Source of the DNA: Acanthosoma haemorrhoidale
Lineage: Eukaryota > Arthropoda > Insecta > Hemiptera > Acanthosomatidae
DNA length: 64,000 bases
Reading direction: 5' to 3'
NCBI GenBank assembly: GCA_930367205.1
Contig: OV884011.1
Coordinates: 120,215,866 to 120,279,865, forward strand
Position numbers and translations under genes: made by a program. This document shows positions 49,115 to 58,553 of this stretch, in pieces. The notes beneath the pieces are model-generated. The model did not search any database. It saw nothing but the letters and a program-made list of their open reading frames with translations, and had not been told where the DNA came from. Position 1 is the first letter of the stretch. Each line of letters begins with the position of its first letter.

Positions 49115-49834
49115 GAGCGTCGACGTCCTCTATGTCCAAGGGCCTATCCCCCGCTGAGCTTCTGTCACTCGGGACATCATCGGCTGGAGTCGCCTCCCGC
49201 TCACTTTCCTCGCCGGATGACCATTCCTGGATGAATTGGTGAATGTCACGTGATGGTCCCGGAATCTCCTCTTCAATCGCATTCACGACCAGCGCGCGGG
49301 ATAACCAATCGACCAAGGCGTCCTCCACGCTGAAGACTCTTTCAGTTTTCCTACCCATTGGAGGGGTCGATAATCCGTTTGAACCCAAAACTTCCTACCG
49401 AATACATAGGCCGGAAGTGTTCTATCGTCCATCGTCCAGCACGCTATACCTACTCTCAGATTTTGTAAGGCTTCTGCTAGCGTATGGTATTGGTCACTCC
49501 CCTCCATCGCATCTGTGGTAATCATGAAGGGGAGTGCTAAACCTGGAAACGCTAGTATAGGCTCCCCCTGTAGCCGCTCCTTGCAACGTCGTATATTATT
49601 CTCCATTACCGGGGTAACGACGACTTTTTGTCCTTTCTTAAGGAGATTGTTAATAGAGATGAGGTACTCCACCATTTCTGCAACGAATCTGCTGTAGTAG
49701 TTCAGGTATCCGAGTAAGAGCCGGCACTGCGCCACTAAGTGTCCAATTCTCCCACATCTGTGACATCTTCTGTCCTCCTTCCTCCCGCTGGATCTCGGTC
49801 TCCCTTGGCTAGGTCGCCTTCCTTCAGCCACCAC
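49115..49834 (-). pseudogene. Gypsy-B zinc knuckle fused to RT thumb and RNase H by deletion
   Basis: A single 183-codon frame (49834-49283) starts with a basic Gag tail and the knuckle CHRCGRIGHLVAQC. It passes without a break into LLGYLNYYSRFVAEM and LLKKGQKVV (RT thumb/connection), EPILAFPGLALPFMITTDA (start of RNase H, with its first Asp), AYVFGRKFWVQTDYRPLQWV (end of RNase H). Protease and the RT palm with its catalytic aspartates are absent, and RNase H has lost its middle part. The frame continues, shifted, as DALVDWLSRALVVNAIEEE to about 49115. The fused protein could not reverse transcribe. Confidence 0.8.
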
Positions 49835-50440
49835 CCCTTTTTTCTCCGTATACCGCTGATCATTCCTGTTCCATGCCTATTGCGGTATTCTCGGCATCCT
49901 GTACATCGCCTTGGATCACCCTGTCTCGCCTGCCTCCAATTTTTCTTCTTCTTCACAGGAACTAGCGGCCATTAAAGCTTGGTCGTTGAACGATCGGTCT
50001 CCCGGTAGACTATCTTTCTTGCCGGTATCCCTGGTCAACTGTACCTTCAGGATGGTAGATAGCAATGCCATCCTGCCTTCCGCTGGGTTCCCCGTTTCTC
50101 TTATTTTTTCAGTTATTTTGTTAAACTATGCCAAGAGTTCTCCGGCGTACTGCACTTTCGTTTGATGGGGCCGTCTGGTCTACCTGGTCCTCCGTATGCC
50201 TTTTTTAGTCTTTCTTTTACCAGGGCCCATGGGGTGTCTTCGTTGGCTTGCATTAGGTTTAGTACGCTCCTTTTTATTCCTATACACTAGGTCCCTATGA
50301 TTGATTTGGCGTCGCAAGAGCCGAGTAAACCCTCACTTGCTTTCGCCATCAGACGCAGTAATACTGGCATTGAATACCTGGTTCTAGTTTTATAGAGTAC
50401 CAGACCGGATTTCATCGGATGGGGGCAGAGAATTCGACAA
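49835..50440 (-). pseudogene. Gypsy-B Gag (capsid region), frameshifted
   Basis: Minus-strand readings LMQANEDTPWALVKERLKKA and YGGPG (about 50260-50190), FNKITEKIRETGNPAEGRMA and LLSTILKVQLTRDTGKKDS follow one another towards the knuckle at 49762. The helical capsid-like pattern, position before the zinc knuckle, and charged tail support Gag. Several stops interrupt it. Start not determined. Confidence 0.6.
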
Positions 50441-50469
50441 TCCCAACAAGAAATGAAGACTCTCGATGT

Positions 50470-50813
50470 CTCTTAGCATCTTAATACCCCAGGGCACCCT
50501 ATGAGTGGAAGAGGGATAGAACGATTAAATAGCACCCTGACTAACCACCTGCGGTTATATCACGCGGAAAAGGGTCTGCCGGCGAATAATGCGATTGCCA
50601 AAGACAGTGGCCACTTACAATGGGACAGAGACAGTAGCAGGCGAGGGAATGGCGGAGAAAATGGCGAGCAATACAGTCGGTTTAAGGAAAAGGTGGGACA
50701 AAGTCCGAGAAAGGTTAACGGGGGACAAAGCGAGACGAGTGGAACGGGAAAACCTCAAAGTCCGGGATCGAATGGGGAAACTTAAAATCGGTACTATCAT
50801 AGTAGTAGTTTAG
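50470..50813 (+). pseudogene. Second Gypsy integrase fragment, opposite strand
   Basis: Plus-strand HLNTPGHPMSGRGIERLN and STLTNHLRLYHAEKGL (core end, with the catalytic Glu in GIERLN) resemble 48400-48290 of Gypsy-B. A frameshift then leads to VRERLTGDKARRVEREN and LKVRDRMGKLKIGTI (start of the C-terminal domain), stopping at 50811-50813. It keeps the ER-x-N motif better than Gypsy-B. It meets the Gag end of Gypsy-B head to head within about 30 bp. A related but separate element. Confidence 0.7.
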
Positions 50814-50830
50814 GATTAGTTAAGGGGCCT
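50808..50830. repeat. 23-bp motif shared with 60060-60082
   Basis: Begins GTTTAGGATTAG and ends AAGGGGCCT; identical at both places. Here it covers the stop codon of the integrase fragment. A polypurine-tract or internal/LTR junction motif is possible, with the other place being a decayed copy end. Confidence 0.5.
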
Positions 50831-51266
50831 TAACTCCTCCCTGGACAAAATTGGTCATTACTCCTGGACTGTTATAATTAGGAATAGAGATTTTAAAAAA
50901 TGTACAAAAAAAACATAATCTTACTTACTAAGATACCTTATTAATTCTTAATTAATAATACTCATTATAACAATTAAATTTAAGTTTGCAATATGCGTAT
51001 AGTTTCAAAGGTATAATAATTTTACAAAGGTGCATAAAGTGAACATAAAATCTCATCAAAAATAACTTAAAAATGTATGAGGAAAATTATACTTCGATTT
51101 GATAAAATATTAAAGAAATTCTTTTATATAAAATGTATCAAAAATATAGTAAATGGCATTGTACAGTATTCGATATGGCATTATTAAGATATACAGTATG
51201 AAATGGAAATTACTATTATCAGTCCGTAGTTGTAATGAATTAAACTTATACATACAAATTAAAATA
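50831..51266. other. AT-rich stretch without a gene
   Basis: Nothing recognised. Ends where the partial LTR begins. Confidence 0.5.
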
Positions 51267-51948
51267 ACACCCTTGTACTCCAACGGTCAAAAAACTAAAA
51301 GGAAGTGGCTACCTGTGTATCGTAAAACTTACTGCGGGCAGACAAACCGGCCTTCCACGAGGGAGGGGGTTATCATATTTATATCAGTAAATTTCACTCT
51401 TCAGCCCACTCGGTCTCTCAAGCTTCATAGCCGCACAACTCGACACCGGGGGCACTTGGCCCCTGGTAGGCCCTACTCTTTCTCTGCTGTCCTAGGAGTC
51501 GACACTCTGTCTCTCAGTCTTCCGAGTAACTCCACACCGGGGGCACTTGGCCCCTGGTAGGCCCACTCTTCATTCTCTTCTAGTTTCTACATACCGATAG
51601 CCGCTATCACCGTCGCGATATGCCTACTCAGCCTTCCGCTACTATACGACGGCACTTCGCCTCACAGCCTATAGCAGACCCCTGACGACTTGTACTTATT
51701 ACGCTGCCGATCTCTCGCCCGAACTTTGAAAACTGGTCTTATTCTTTATGAACCTCTGAACCTCATCCTGAACACAGTGTCTTGTCGGGACACATCCCTA
51801 TCAATAAATGGAGTCAGATATTAACGCCTACATGGAACATGGTCCATGTTATTAACTATAACAATCCGACAATTGTTGACCTCAGACAATTGTTCACCTT
51901 TTCCGACAATTGTGCACCACCGACAATTGTTCAACCAATAACCCGACA
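51267..51948 (+). repeat. Left, partial LTR of the pol-less element (LTR-d5)
   Basis: 682 bp that I read as identical to 53837-54518, at a constant offset of 2570, with no indel. It lacks the U3 part: the shared sequence begins directly after the TATA box of the right copy. Ends CCCGACA. The 135- and 95-codon frames over it are the same shadow frame in both copies. Confidence 0.85.
51869..51930. repeat. Four spaced ACAATTGT palindromes at the end of LTR-d5
   Basis: ACAATTGT at 51869, 51886, 51906 and 51923, spaced 17, 20 and 17 bp, mostly within CCGACAATTGT. The same four occur in the right LTR (54439-54500). They share the CCGACA start with the 39-bp repeats that follow. Confidence 0.85.
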
Positions 51949-52097
51949 TCTGGTGACCCTCGACGTGCACAAGAGGTTTTCCCGACATCTGGTGACCCAC
52001 GACGTGCACAAGAAGTTTACCCGACATCTGGTGACCCACGACGTGCACAAGAAGCTTACCCGACATCTGGTAACCTTCGACGTGAATGAGAAGCTCA
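51942..52097 (+). repeat. 39-bp array duplicating the LTR end and presumed primer-binding site
   Basis: Units begin CCCGACATCTGG at 51942, 51981, 52020 and 52059, exactly 39 bp apart. The first CCCGACA is the LTR terminus, and the following TCTGGTGACCC is where a primer-binding site belongs (TGG pairs with a tRNA CCA end). Two degenerate units follow near 52111 and 52148. In one frame the array encodes a 13-residue repeat (RHLVTHDVHKKFT), but the frame is not otherwise gene-like. Confidence 0.85.
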
Positions 52098-53514
52098 ACA
52101 TGATCAAGACACCGCAGCAATTGGTGAACTTGATGTGAACGAGAAATCCGACAACTGGTGAACCCGCCGCGAGAAACCGCCGTGATCACAGAAGAAACTT
52201 TTTCTTACGATGGCCAACTCACCAGCTCCGTCCGACGAAGCATGCTGTACAACCGTACACGCCAACTCTCGGACCTGCATACCACCAGAGTTCACGAAGA
52301 AGACCCCATTCTAGCACACCGAACGAAATTCAAATCAACGTCACGGTTAATTTTCCCCGTAAGCTACCGTCAAATTTAATAGCCGACCAGTATTTTCGAA
52401 AATCCGAGTAAACCTAATCGCTACCACTTCACGAAGCAAGACATCCGATGACTCCTCAACAACAATTCGCCAACGCAGGAAGACACAAGACATCCACTTG
52501 GACTTCATGGGACCGTTGCCACCGCCTGCGAGGATGCGATAAAACTCACTAAGATCGACTGACTTTAGATGGCCAGAGCCGTCGAACCTCGGCGTCATAG
52601 AAGCTACACCGTAGCTGTCGCATTCTAAAAACTGGCTGGTTAACGACCGTAAAACCGTAAAACGACTATCATCTCTTCGAAGTGCCTCGAGTTCATCCAC
52701 TAGCTCGAACCTGCCCGGACGCCTGCTAATCGACTTCGACAGGACACACGAAACCCCGGGGAACTACTCACTGCATAGAGACGACCCGCGACACCCGGGA
52801 GATGATACAACGACAAGACGCGGAAATCAACTCAAGACGAATCGACACCTGACCGAACAACCCTGCGAACGAGTTCATCCGGATGGGCGCTACAACTGGG
52901 GGAGCCGGAAACGCGCCTGCCGCTGCCACATCGCTACCCCGGGTCTACAAGCCATCACTATACATCTGAACGAGAAGTTGGAACGCGACGGTAAATATAA
53001 AGTATACTCACTGATCAAATATAAATTTTTTTTTTTTCTCTGTAATAGGTTGTTTCGAAAGATACGCCATAATAATTTTTATTAGGACCGAAAGTTCGCA
53101 CTTGCGCATATGTTTTTTTGTTTTTCTCGTCGTAAATGTTAACAGCGATCAATAGACCACAACAATTGTAAACTAATATCAGTCAAACGTGTACGTAAAT
53201 ATGTGTATCTTAATACTTTTAACTGTTTGTAATTGTTACATTGTAATGAGCTAACTTGGTACTTAATCAAGTAAAATATGAATTCTTTTATTGTCACCCA
53301 TGTGAAAGATAATTGTTTTTTGTAGTATAACATATATTTAATTGTTTATTAGTAATGATTGTTCGACAAATAATTATCAATATACACACAAGTGTAAGCA
53401 TTTAAGAAAAATTGATAAAAATCTGTTTGTATCATGTACGTATTATGTAATGTAAGTCAACGTAAACAAAAAACTGTCAATAATTACCGAGTGTAGGGCA
53501 ATTTGGGGGAGCTC
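51949..53514 (+). mobile_element. Internal region of the pol-less LTR element
   Basis: 1.57 kb between the LTR copies, with no protease, RT, RNase H or integrase motif on either strand. After the 39-bp array it is GC-rich to about 52990, then AT-rich. A 117-codon frame at 52347-52700 (minus) is unrecognised and lies opposite the element sense. On the plus strand a short ATG frame near 52886 (MGATTGGAGNAPAAATS) might be a Gag-like start but stops within 30 codons. The element must depend on proteins from elsewhere. Confidence 0.65.
53501..53511 (+). promoter_or_regulatory. Probable polypurine tract
   Basis: ATTTGGGGGAG lies just before the right LTR start TGTAGCG (53515), where second-strand DNA synthesis is primed in LTR elements. 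Confidence 0.6.
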
Positions 53515-54518
53515 TGTAGCGACTGCTAACTATATATGTAAATTACCCTACACTCTGGTTCATAATTAATGTATTATAATAGAAAATGTCATGTAACTTC
53601 ATTATGTAACTTCTGGTAATAAATCATAGAGAGGTCGGAAGTCGTAGACAGGTAGCCCAGAAAGCCCCACCATAAACCTAGGCCAAGCACACCTGCCCCT
53701 AATAAAATAGACGGTCAGTCACGTTCCCACGGTCAATAAATCATGCTAGGAACCCTTTTGGGACCCATGGGATAATAACCTTGCTATAGGTGGTCAAATA
53801 ACCCAAGGGGGTGAGGCCCTAGCCGCCTTATAAAACACACCCTTGTACTCCAACGGTCAAAAAACTAAAAGGAAGTGGCTACCTGTGTATCGTAAAACTT
53901 ACTGCGGGCAGACAAACCGGCCTTCCACGAGGGAGGGGGTTATCATATTTATATCAGTAAATTTCACTCTTCAGCCCACTCGGTCTCTCAAGCTTCATAG
54001 CCGCACAACTCGACACCGGGGGCACTTGGCCCCTGGTAGGCCCTACTCTTTCTCTGCTGTCCTAGGAGTCGACACTCTGTCTCTCAGTCTTCCGAGTAAC
54101 TCCACACCGGGGGCACTTGGCCCCTGGTAGGCCCACTCTTCATTCTCTTCTAGTTTCTACATACCGATAGCCGCTATCACCGTCGCGATATGCCTACTCA
54201 GCCTTCCGCTACTATACGACGGCACTTCGCCTCACAGCCTATAGCAGACCCCTGACGACTTGTACTTATTACGCTGCCGATCTCTCGCCCGAACTTTGAA
54301 AACTGGTCTTATTCTTTATGAACCTCTGAACCTCATCCTGAACACAGTGTCTTGTCGGGACACATCCCTATCAATAAATGGAGTCAGATATTAACGCCTA
54401 CATGGAACATGGTCCATGTTATTAACTATAACAATCCGACAATTGTTGACCTCAGACAATTGTTCACCTTTTCCGACAATTGTGCACCACCGACAATTGT
54501 TCAACCAATAACCCGACA
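53515..54518 (+). repeat. Right, complete LTR of the pol-less element (LTR-d3)
   Basis: Starts TGTAGCGACTGCTAAC and ends TAACCCGACA, 1004 bp. The ends and the early TTACCCTACACTCT block relate it to LTR-a, -b and -c, but the middle differs. The U3 part is 53515 to about 53850. Confidence 0.85.
53829..53836 (+). promoter_or_regulatory. TATA box in LTR-d3
   Basis: TTATAAAA, the expected core promoter in the U3 part of the LTR. The left LTR begins only one base after this position. Confidence 0.6.
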
Positions 54519-54905
54519 CACATAAATAAAACATTAACTACAAGTTATCTCGTTGTTCAGAATGTATTCTAGAAATATTTCATAGGTTACATTGTAATGG
54601 AAAAGTTTTCAACTTATGATTAATAGCTCTTACTTAATCCATATTTATACTAATGCAGTACAAGTTATATAGAAATTACACTCTTGTGATAAATTTAATT
54701 AATTTTTTGGGTTTCCGTCGTTACGGGATTAATTTGAATTCACTACCGTTTATTTCCATGTTCGTATTTTTTATTTCGTCAATGTTTCTGCTGGTATTTA
54801 GTCTGTCCGTTATAGACATATATAAAAAATGCAAAAACAGAAAAATAGAAAAAAATAATTTCGAACCTTGTCTTTTCTTCTTCTTAAGAGGTGTCTGATG
54901 GGGTC
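54519..54905. other. AT-rich stretch without a gene
   Basis: An 81-codon plus-strand frame (54653-54898) is hydrophobic and AT-driven; not considered a gene. Confidence 0.45.
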
Positions 54906-54917
54906 GAAACATAATAC
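54906..54917. repeat. 12-bp TSD at the 3' end of LINE A8
   Basis: GAAACATAATAC, repeated exactly at 59613-59624. Confidence 0.9.
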
Positions 54918-55235
54918 TTAGTTAGTTAAATTCCATTATTGTGCTAAAATTACAATCTGCCTTTTATAAGGCAATAAGTAATTAAGATAAATGCTCTCAT
55001 TCATACTATATTTACAGTTCATTATTCACTCGCTCATTCATACAATATTTACAGACAGCCCAGAGACCCCCCAAATCCACTGCGAAGAGAGAGCCTTAGG
55101 AAGTCCCCCACGCTCCTCCGTCAGCCGCGTCACCGGATACTAGCCAGTCGAGGCTGACCAAGAGCGCGAGAGCCACAGACGCTCAGGACATGATTGGAGT
55201 AACTGGCCATTGCCAGGACCCCCGCTGTCACGCGT
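54918..55235 (-). other. Jockey-A 3' UTR of A8
   Basis: AT-rich terminal part with TTGCCTTATAAAAGGCAG and a GC-rich part (about 55040-55200). It defines the fragments at 2851, 13388, 23949, 28922, 29047 and 30413. Confidence 0.8.
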
Positions 55236-55672
55236 TTATATCAGGTCACGAGGCCACTGCCGTTTTAGTCTCCGAGGAGGATTATAGGGATGAGTGGCGC
55301 AGTGCAATGACTGTGCTACAGGATTAGGGTGGTTGGAAAGGCTACTGTGGAATTTCATAAACTTGGAAGGGATGAGTTCTAGAATGTAGGGTATGTTAAG
55401 GTCGTTATGAAGGGTTTTGTTGCTGACATAATAAGGGGCATTTACTATTGTTCTCAGGACTTTTGATTGAAAGGATTGGATACGCTTGATGTTCGACTTT
55501 TTTGCTGTCCCCCATAGCTCTATTCCGTATGTCCAGATTGGTTTAAGTATAACTTTGTAGATTAGTAGTTTATTTTCTATTGAGAGATGGGATGTCCTTT
55601 GAAGTAGTCTGTACAGTTGTCCAAAGCGTCTGTTTAGTTCTTGTCTTTTTAGTCTCGTATGTGGGTTCCAGG
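55236..55672 (-). pseudogene. A8 ORF2 C-terminal region, frameshifted from the RT
   Basis: Reads TWNPHTRLKRQELNRRFGQL, HLSIENKLLIYKVILKPIW, TYGIELWGTAKKSNIKRIQS, VLRTIVNAPYYVSNKTL and ends RRLKRQWPRDLI at the stop 55236-55238. It is open throughout but lies in a different phase from the RT, because a deletion of a few bases near 55675 removed codons that copy A7 still has (31050). No catalytic role is known for this tail. Confidence 0.8.
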
Positions 55673-56185
55673 TCAGTCAAGATGGAAGCCTAAGTACCGT
55701 ACTGTCTCGGATACAGGGAGAGGAATAGAATTAAAATAAACTAGTGGACAAGACTTGCGACAAAGGGTGAAGGTAATGTGGTAGCATTTTGCTTCATTAA
55801 CTTTGATCCGCCATTGATTGCACCAATACTCGATCTCGTCAAGGTGTTTTTGAAAGTTATAGGATGCTATGTCGGGGTCTGGGTGGGATGACAAGACTGC
55901 AGTGTCATCTTCAAATGTGGTCAAGAAGGTATTTGGAGTAGAGGGGACATCAGCGGTGTATAGGTTATAGAGGATGGGGCCCAGGACACTGCCCTGTGGA
56001 ACTCCTGCACTTATGGGATAGTAGTTAGAGTATTCTAAACCACAGCGGACTTGGAAGAAGCCGTTTGAAAGGTAGGACTGTAGGATTAGGAAAAGGGTCT
56101 GTGGTAAATATCTTTTGAGCTTGTAGAGCAAACCTGCGTGCCAAACCCTGTCAAAAGCTTGAGCTATATCGAGGCAGCAGTGCAA
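55673..56185 (-). pseudogene. A8 ORF2 reverse transcriptase, palm and fingers
   Basis: A 170-codon frame with DIAQAFDRVWH (motif A, catalytic Asp), AGVPQGSVLGPILYNLY (motif B) and TFEDDTAVLSS (motif C). In motif C the usual FADD is FEDD; both aspartates remain. Then LDEIEYWCNQWRIKVNEAK and VRYLGFHLD. It copies element RNA at the nicked target. A frameshift at 56186-56239 separates it from the upstream frame and another at 55673 from the tail. Copy A7 keeps FADD. Confidence 0.85.
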
Positions 56186-56238
56186 TACTGTTTGGTTTCA
56201 AGGGCTGAGGAGATGTGATCAACAACGCGAAGGCCTTG

Positions 56239-57915
56239 TTAAGCAGTGGAATGTCGTTGGCGGAAACCAAACTGGTGTGTGGGAAAAAGGTTTTTGGATT
56301 CAACAATTGGAAGTAGACGTTTTAGTAGGAGTTTCTCAAATATTTTTGAGAGGATAGGGAGTAGGCTAATTGGACGGTAAGATGAGGCTTCATTGGGTGG
56401 TTTACCGGGTTTGGCGAATAGGACAATAATGGAATGTTTCCAGAGGAGAGGAAAGTGCGTCGTTCGGATAATGCAATTGTATATATAGGTTAAAAAGATT
56501 ATGGCTTTAGGAGGAAACTGTTTGAGAATTTGAGGAGTAAGGAGATCATATCCAGGGGATTTTCGGTAAGGTAAGTTTTTCAGAAGGTATTTGACCTCGG
56601 AGGGATTAACGGCTTTTGGTGGAAGAGAGAGAGGAATAGGTGAAGTGAGGAAATCTTCCACAGTTATGCTGTGACTATGGCTTTGATGAGAAAGGTGAGG
56701 TGTGAAAGTATGGGTAAGATGCAGAGTAAATTCCTCCGACCTATCCCCGTCCGAAGCCGCCCAGGACCCATCATCACGACGGAGTGGATGTGTAACAGGT
56801 TGATACTTTAGGATTTTTTTGGTTACATTCCACAACGAGTTATCCCTGGTAGGCAGAGAGGAGAGGTAGGAATTGAAAGAATCGGAACGGAAGGATGCCA
56901 ATCGCCGCTTTACCAATCGGCAGTACTGATTGTACGAGCGGCGATCAGCAGGATGCCGGGATCTTCGCCACACTGTTCTGGAGCGGCGTTTGGATTGGAT
57001 TAGGTCTTTGAGATGCTGAGGTAAACGATTATGATTATGGATTTTTGGGTGACGATGGGGTGACGATGCCTCCCAAGCCGACCTCTGGACCAGAGTAGTG
57101 AAAGAATGCACTGCATCGTCTAGGTCTTGGGATGTTTTCAGGGACAATTTGAGGTTTACGGACTCTGTAAGAAGCTGGCGGAAGTGGTCCCAGTCAACTG
57201 GGCCCCTAATAAATGAAGGAGGAGGCAGTTTGTGAATTGGTCTTAGGGAAATGGTTAATAATAAAGGACTATGATCAGAGGAGAGGTCATCGAGGCGCGT
57301 GAGTGAATAGTTAAGTGTTCCTAAACTATTGTAAAAAAAGAAGTCAAGGAGATCAGGATTTCGGTTAAGATCAGATGGCCAATAGGTGGCTGTGTCAGGA
57401 GTGATAGTGGGGCAATGTTTCCGTGTGAGTGCAGACAGCAAAGCACGTCCTGGTGTATTAGTGGATCTTGACCCCCAGTGTTGGTGCTTCGCATTAAAGT
57501 CCCCACCCACAAGGAAACGATGTCCGATGGAGTCTAGAAAGGAGATGAATTGGGAGTCGGAAATGGATTTATTGGGAGGGCAGTACACTGATGCTAGTGT
57601 AAGGGGAAAAGTGAAGGTGGTGATTGACACTGCAGTGGATTGAAGGAAATCATGTGCTACCAGAGGAACTATGTGGTGGCATATGGAGTTATGGACAATG
57701 ACAGCGGTACCTGCATGAGCTGTTCCATCTGGGTGATCGGTTCGATAAGTCTTGTACTGTCGAACAGTAAATGGTCGTTTACTCGTTAGTCTTGTTTCAG
57801 TAATGAGAGCTACGTCGATGTTTTTGTCGTGGAGTAGTGCTGTCAGTTCGTTAGTGTGGGTGCGAACACCATTCGCATTCCAAAGGAGAATGGATAAGGA
57901 GTCGGAAGGATCCAC
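56239..57915 (-). CDS. Jockey-A ORF2: endonuclease and RT N-terminal part (558 codons)
   Basis: The longest open frame of the window. The N-terminal ~225 residues are an apurinic-type endonuclease: LLWNANGV (metal-site Asn region), ITETRL (catalytic Glu), VYCPPN, VGGDFNAKHQHWGS (Asp and Asn) and SSDHSPLLLTI (Asp-His). A linker follows, then the RT N-terminus with IIVLFAKPGKPP, YRPISLLPILSKIFEK and THQFGFRQRHSTA. The endonuclease nicks target DNA to prime reverse transcription. Its first codon is GTG, directly after the ORF1 stop TAA and in the same frame; ATG mutated to GTG is likely. The protein ends early because of a frameshift before RT motif A. Confidence 0.85.
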   Translation of the reverse strand: MDPSDSLSILLWNANGVRTHTNELTALLHDKNIDVALITETRLTSKRPFTVRQYKTYRTDHPDGTAHAGTAVIVHNSICHHIVPLVAHDFLQSTAVSITTFTFPLTLASVYCPPNKSISDSQFISFLDSIGHRFLVGGDFNAKHQHWGSRSTNTPGRALLSALTRKHCPTITPDTATYWPSDLNRNPDLLDFFFYNSLGTLNYSLTRLDDLSSDHSPLLLTISLRPIHKLPPPSFIRGPVDWDHFRQLLTESVNLKLSLKTSQDLDDAVHSFTTLVQRSAWEASSPHRHPKIHNHNRLPQHLKDLIQSKRRSRTVWRRSRHPADRRSYNQYCRLVKRRLASFRSDSFNSYLSSLPTRDNSLWNVTKKILKYQPVTHPLRRDDGSWAASDGDRSEEFTLHLTHTFTPHLSHQSHSHSITVEDFLTSPIPLSLPPKAVNPSEVKYLLKNLPYRKSPGYDLLTPQILKQFPPKAIIFLTYIYNCIIRTTHFPLLWKHSIIVLFAKPGKPPNEASSYRPISLLPILSKIFEKLLLKRLLPIVESKNLFPTHQFGFRQRHSTA

Positions 57916-58449
57916 TTATGGATTTTGTTTAACGGGGATAAGGTAGGAGACAAGATTTGTAAGAAGGGAAATGAGAGGGGTAATTAGGGTTCTGAACTCT
58001 GTAAGGAATGAGGTTAATAGGCTAGTAAGATCCGAAGAACTTGAAGGTGGAGGAATATGCGAGATGTTTGGTTGAGGATGGGATTGAGCTTGAGGGTTAA
58101 CGGGATGAATGGAATGCTGGGTAAGGTGATCTTGCGGACAGGGAGTGGACGGTGCCTGTGACTGCTCTCTGTTACAAACGGCATCGGCAAAAGAGACAAA
58201 AGGCCTCAAATTTCTGGCTGGGCCGCTTCTTGCTGCAAGTTTTTTCTCTTTTGGCTGACGACGTTGTTCTGTCCTGGACTTCAGCGTTCTGTATGCCTCG
58301 CAGCCCTTGTAGTTGGCTGGATGTCCTTGCTGGTAAAGCACGCATACCGCAGGCGATTTAAGGGGCTTTTTTGCACAATTCGGTTTTGTGCTGCCCACTG
58401 CACTTAACACACCTGGGAGGGTGGTGGCAGTAAGATTTTGTATGCCCAT
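57916..58449 (-). pseudogene. Jockey-A ORF1 (Gag) C-terminal half with zinc knuckles
   Basis: In this frame the start is only the tail of the zinc-knuckle region. The knuckles themselves are readable at about 58470-58375 in the neighbouring phase: CHNCQAYGHTKSYC (C-x2-C-x4-H-x4-C) and CVKCSGQHKTE with a following Cys. Past the frameshift come VCVLYQQGHPANYKGCEAY (last Cys/His unit), basic KEKKLAARS, a proline/serine-rich part and a hydrophobic C-terminus SLLTNLVSYLIPVKQNP. The knuckles bind element RNA. The stop 57918-57916 abuts ORF2. Confidence 0.75.
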
Positions 58450-58553
58450 ACGCCTGACAGTTATGGCACTGGACGATATCGCGATTTGGGATACGGTTTT
58501 TCAACCTGTACCCTAGTGTAGTACAGGTTTGTTAGGTCGTATATCTTCTCGAC

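Larger units (their letters stand above)
47807..50470 (-). mobile_element. Ty3/Gypsy-like internal region, deleted and frameshifted (Gypsy-B)
   Basis: Minus-strand order right to left: Gag, zinc knuckle, RT thumb, RNase H, integrase zinc finger, integrase core, integrase C-terminal domain. This is the Ty3/Gypsy order. Protease and most of the RT palm are missing through a deletion at about 49720. No LTR could be placed on either side. Noticeably GC-richer than its surroundings. Confidence 0.8.

Noticed and set aside
51153..51560. 135-codon frame, and its 95-codon twin at 53843-54130
   Set aside because: Identical because the LTR is duplicated. It lies in untranslated LTR sequence and has no homology I recognise.
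51782..52138. 118-codon frame with a 13-residue repeat; also considered as a CRISPR-like array
   Set aside because: The 39-bp units are contiguous without spacers, and they derive from the LTR end and primer-binding site. The peptide repeat follows simply from 39 being divisible by 3.
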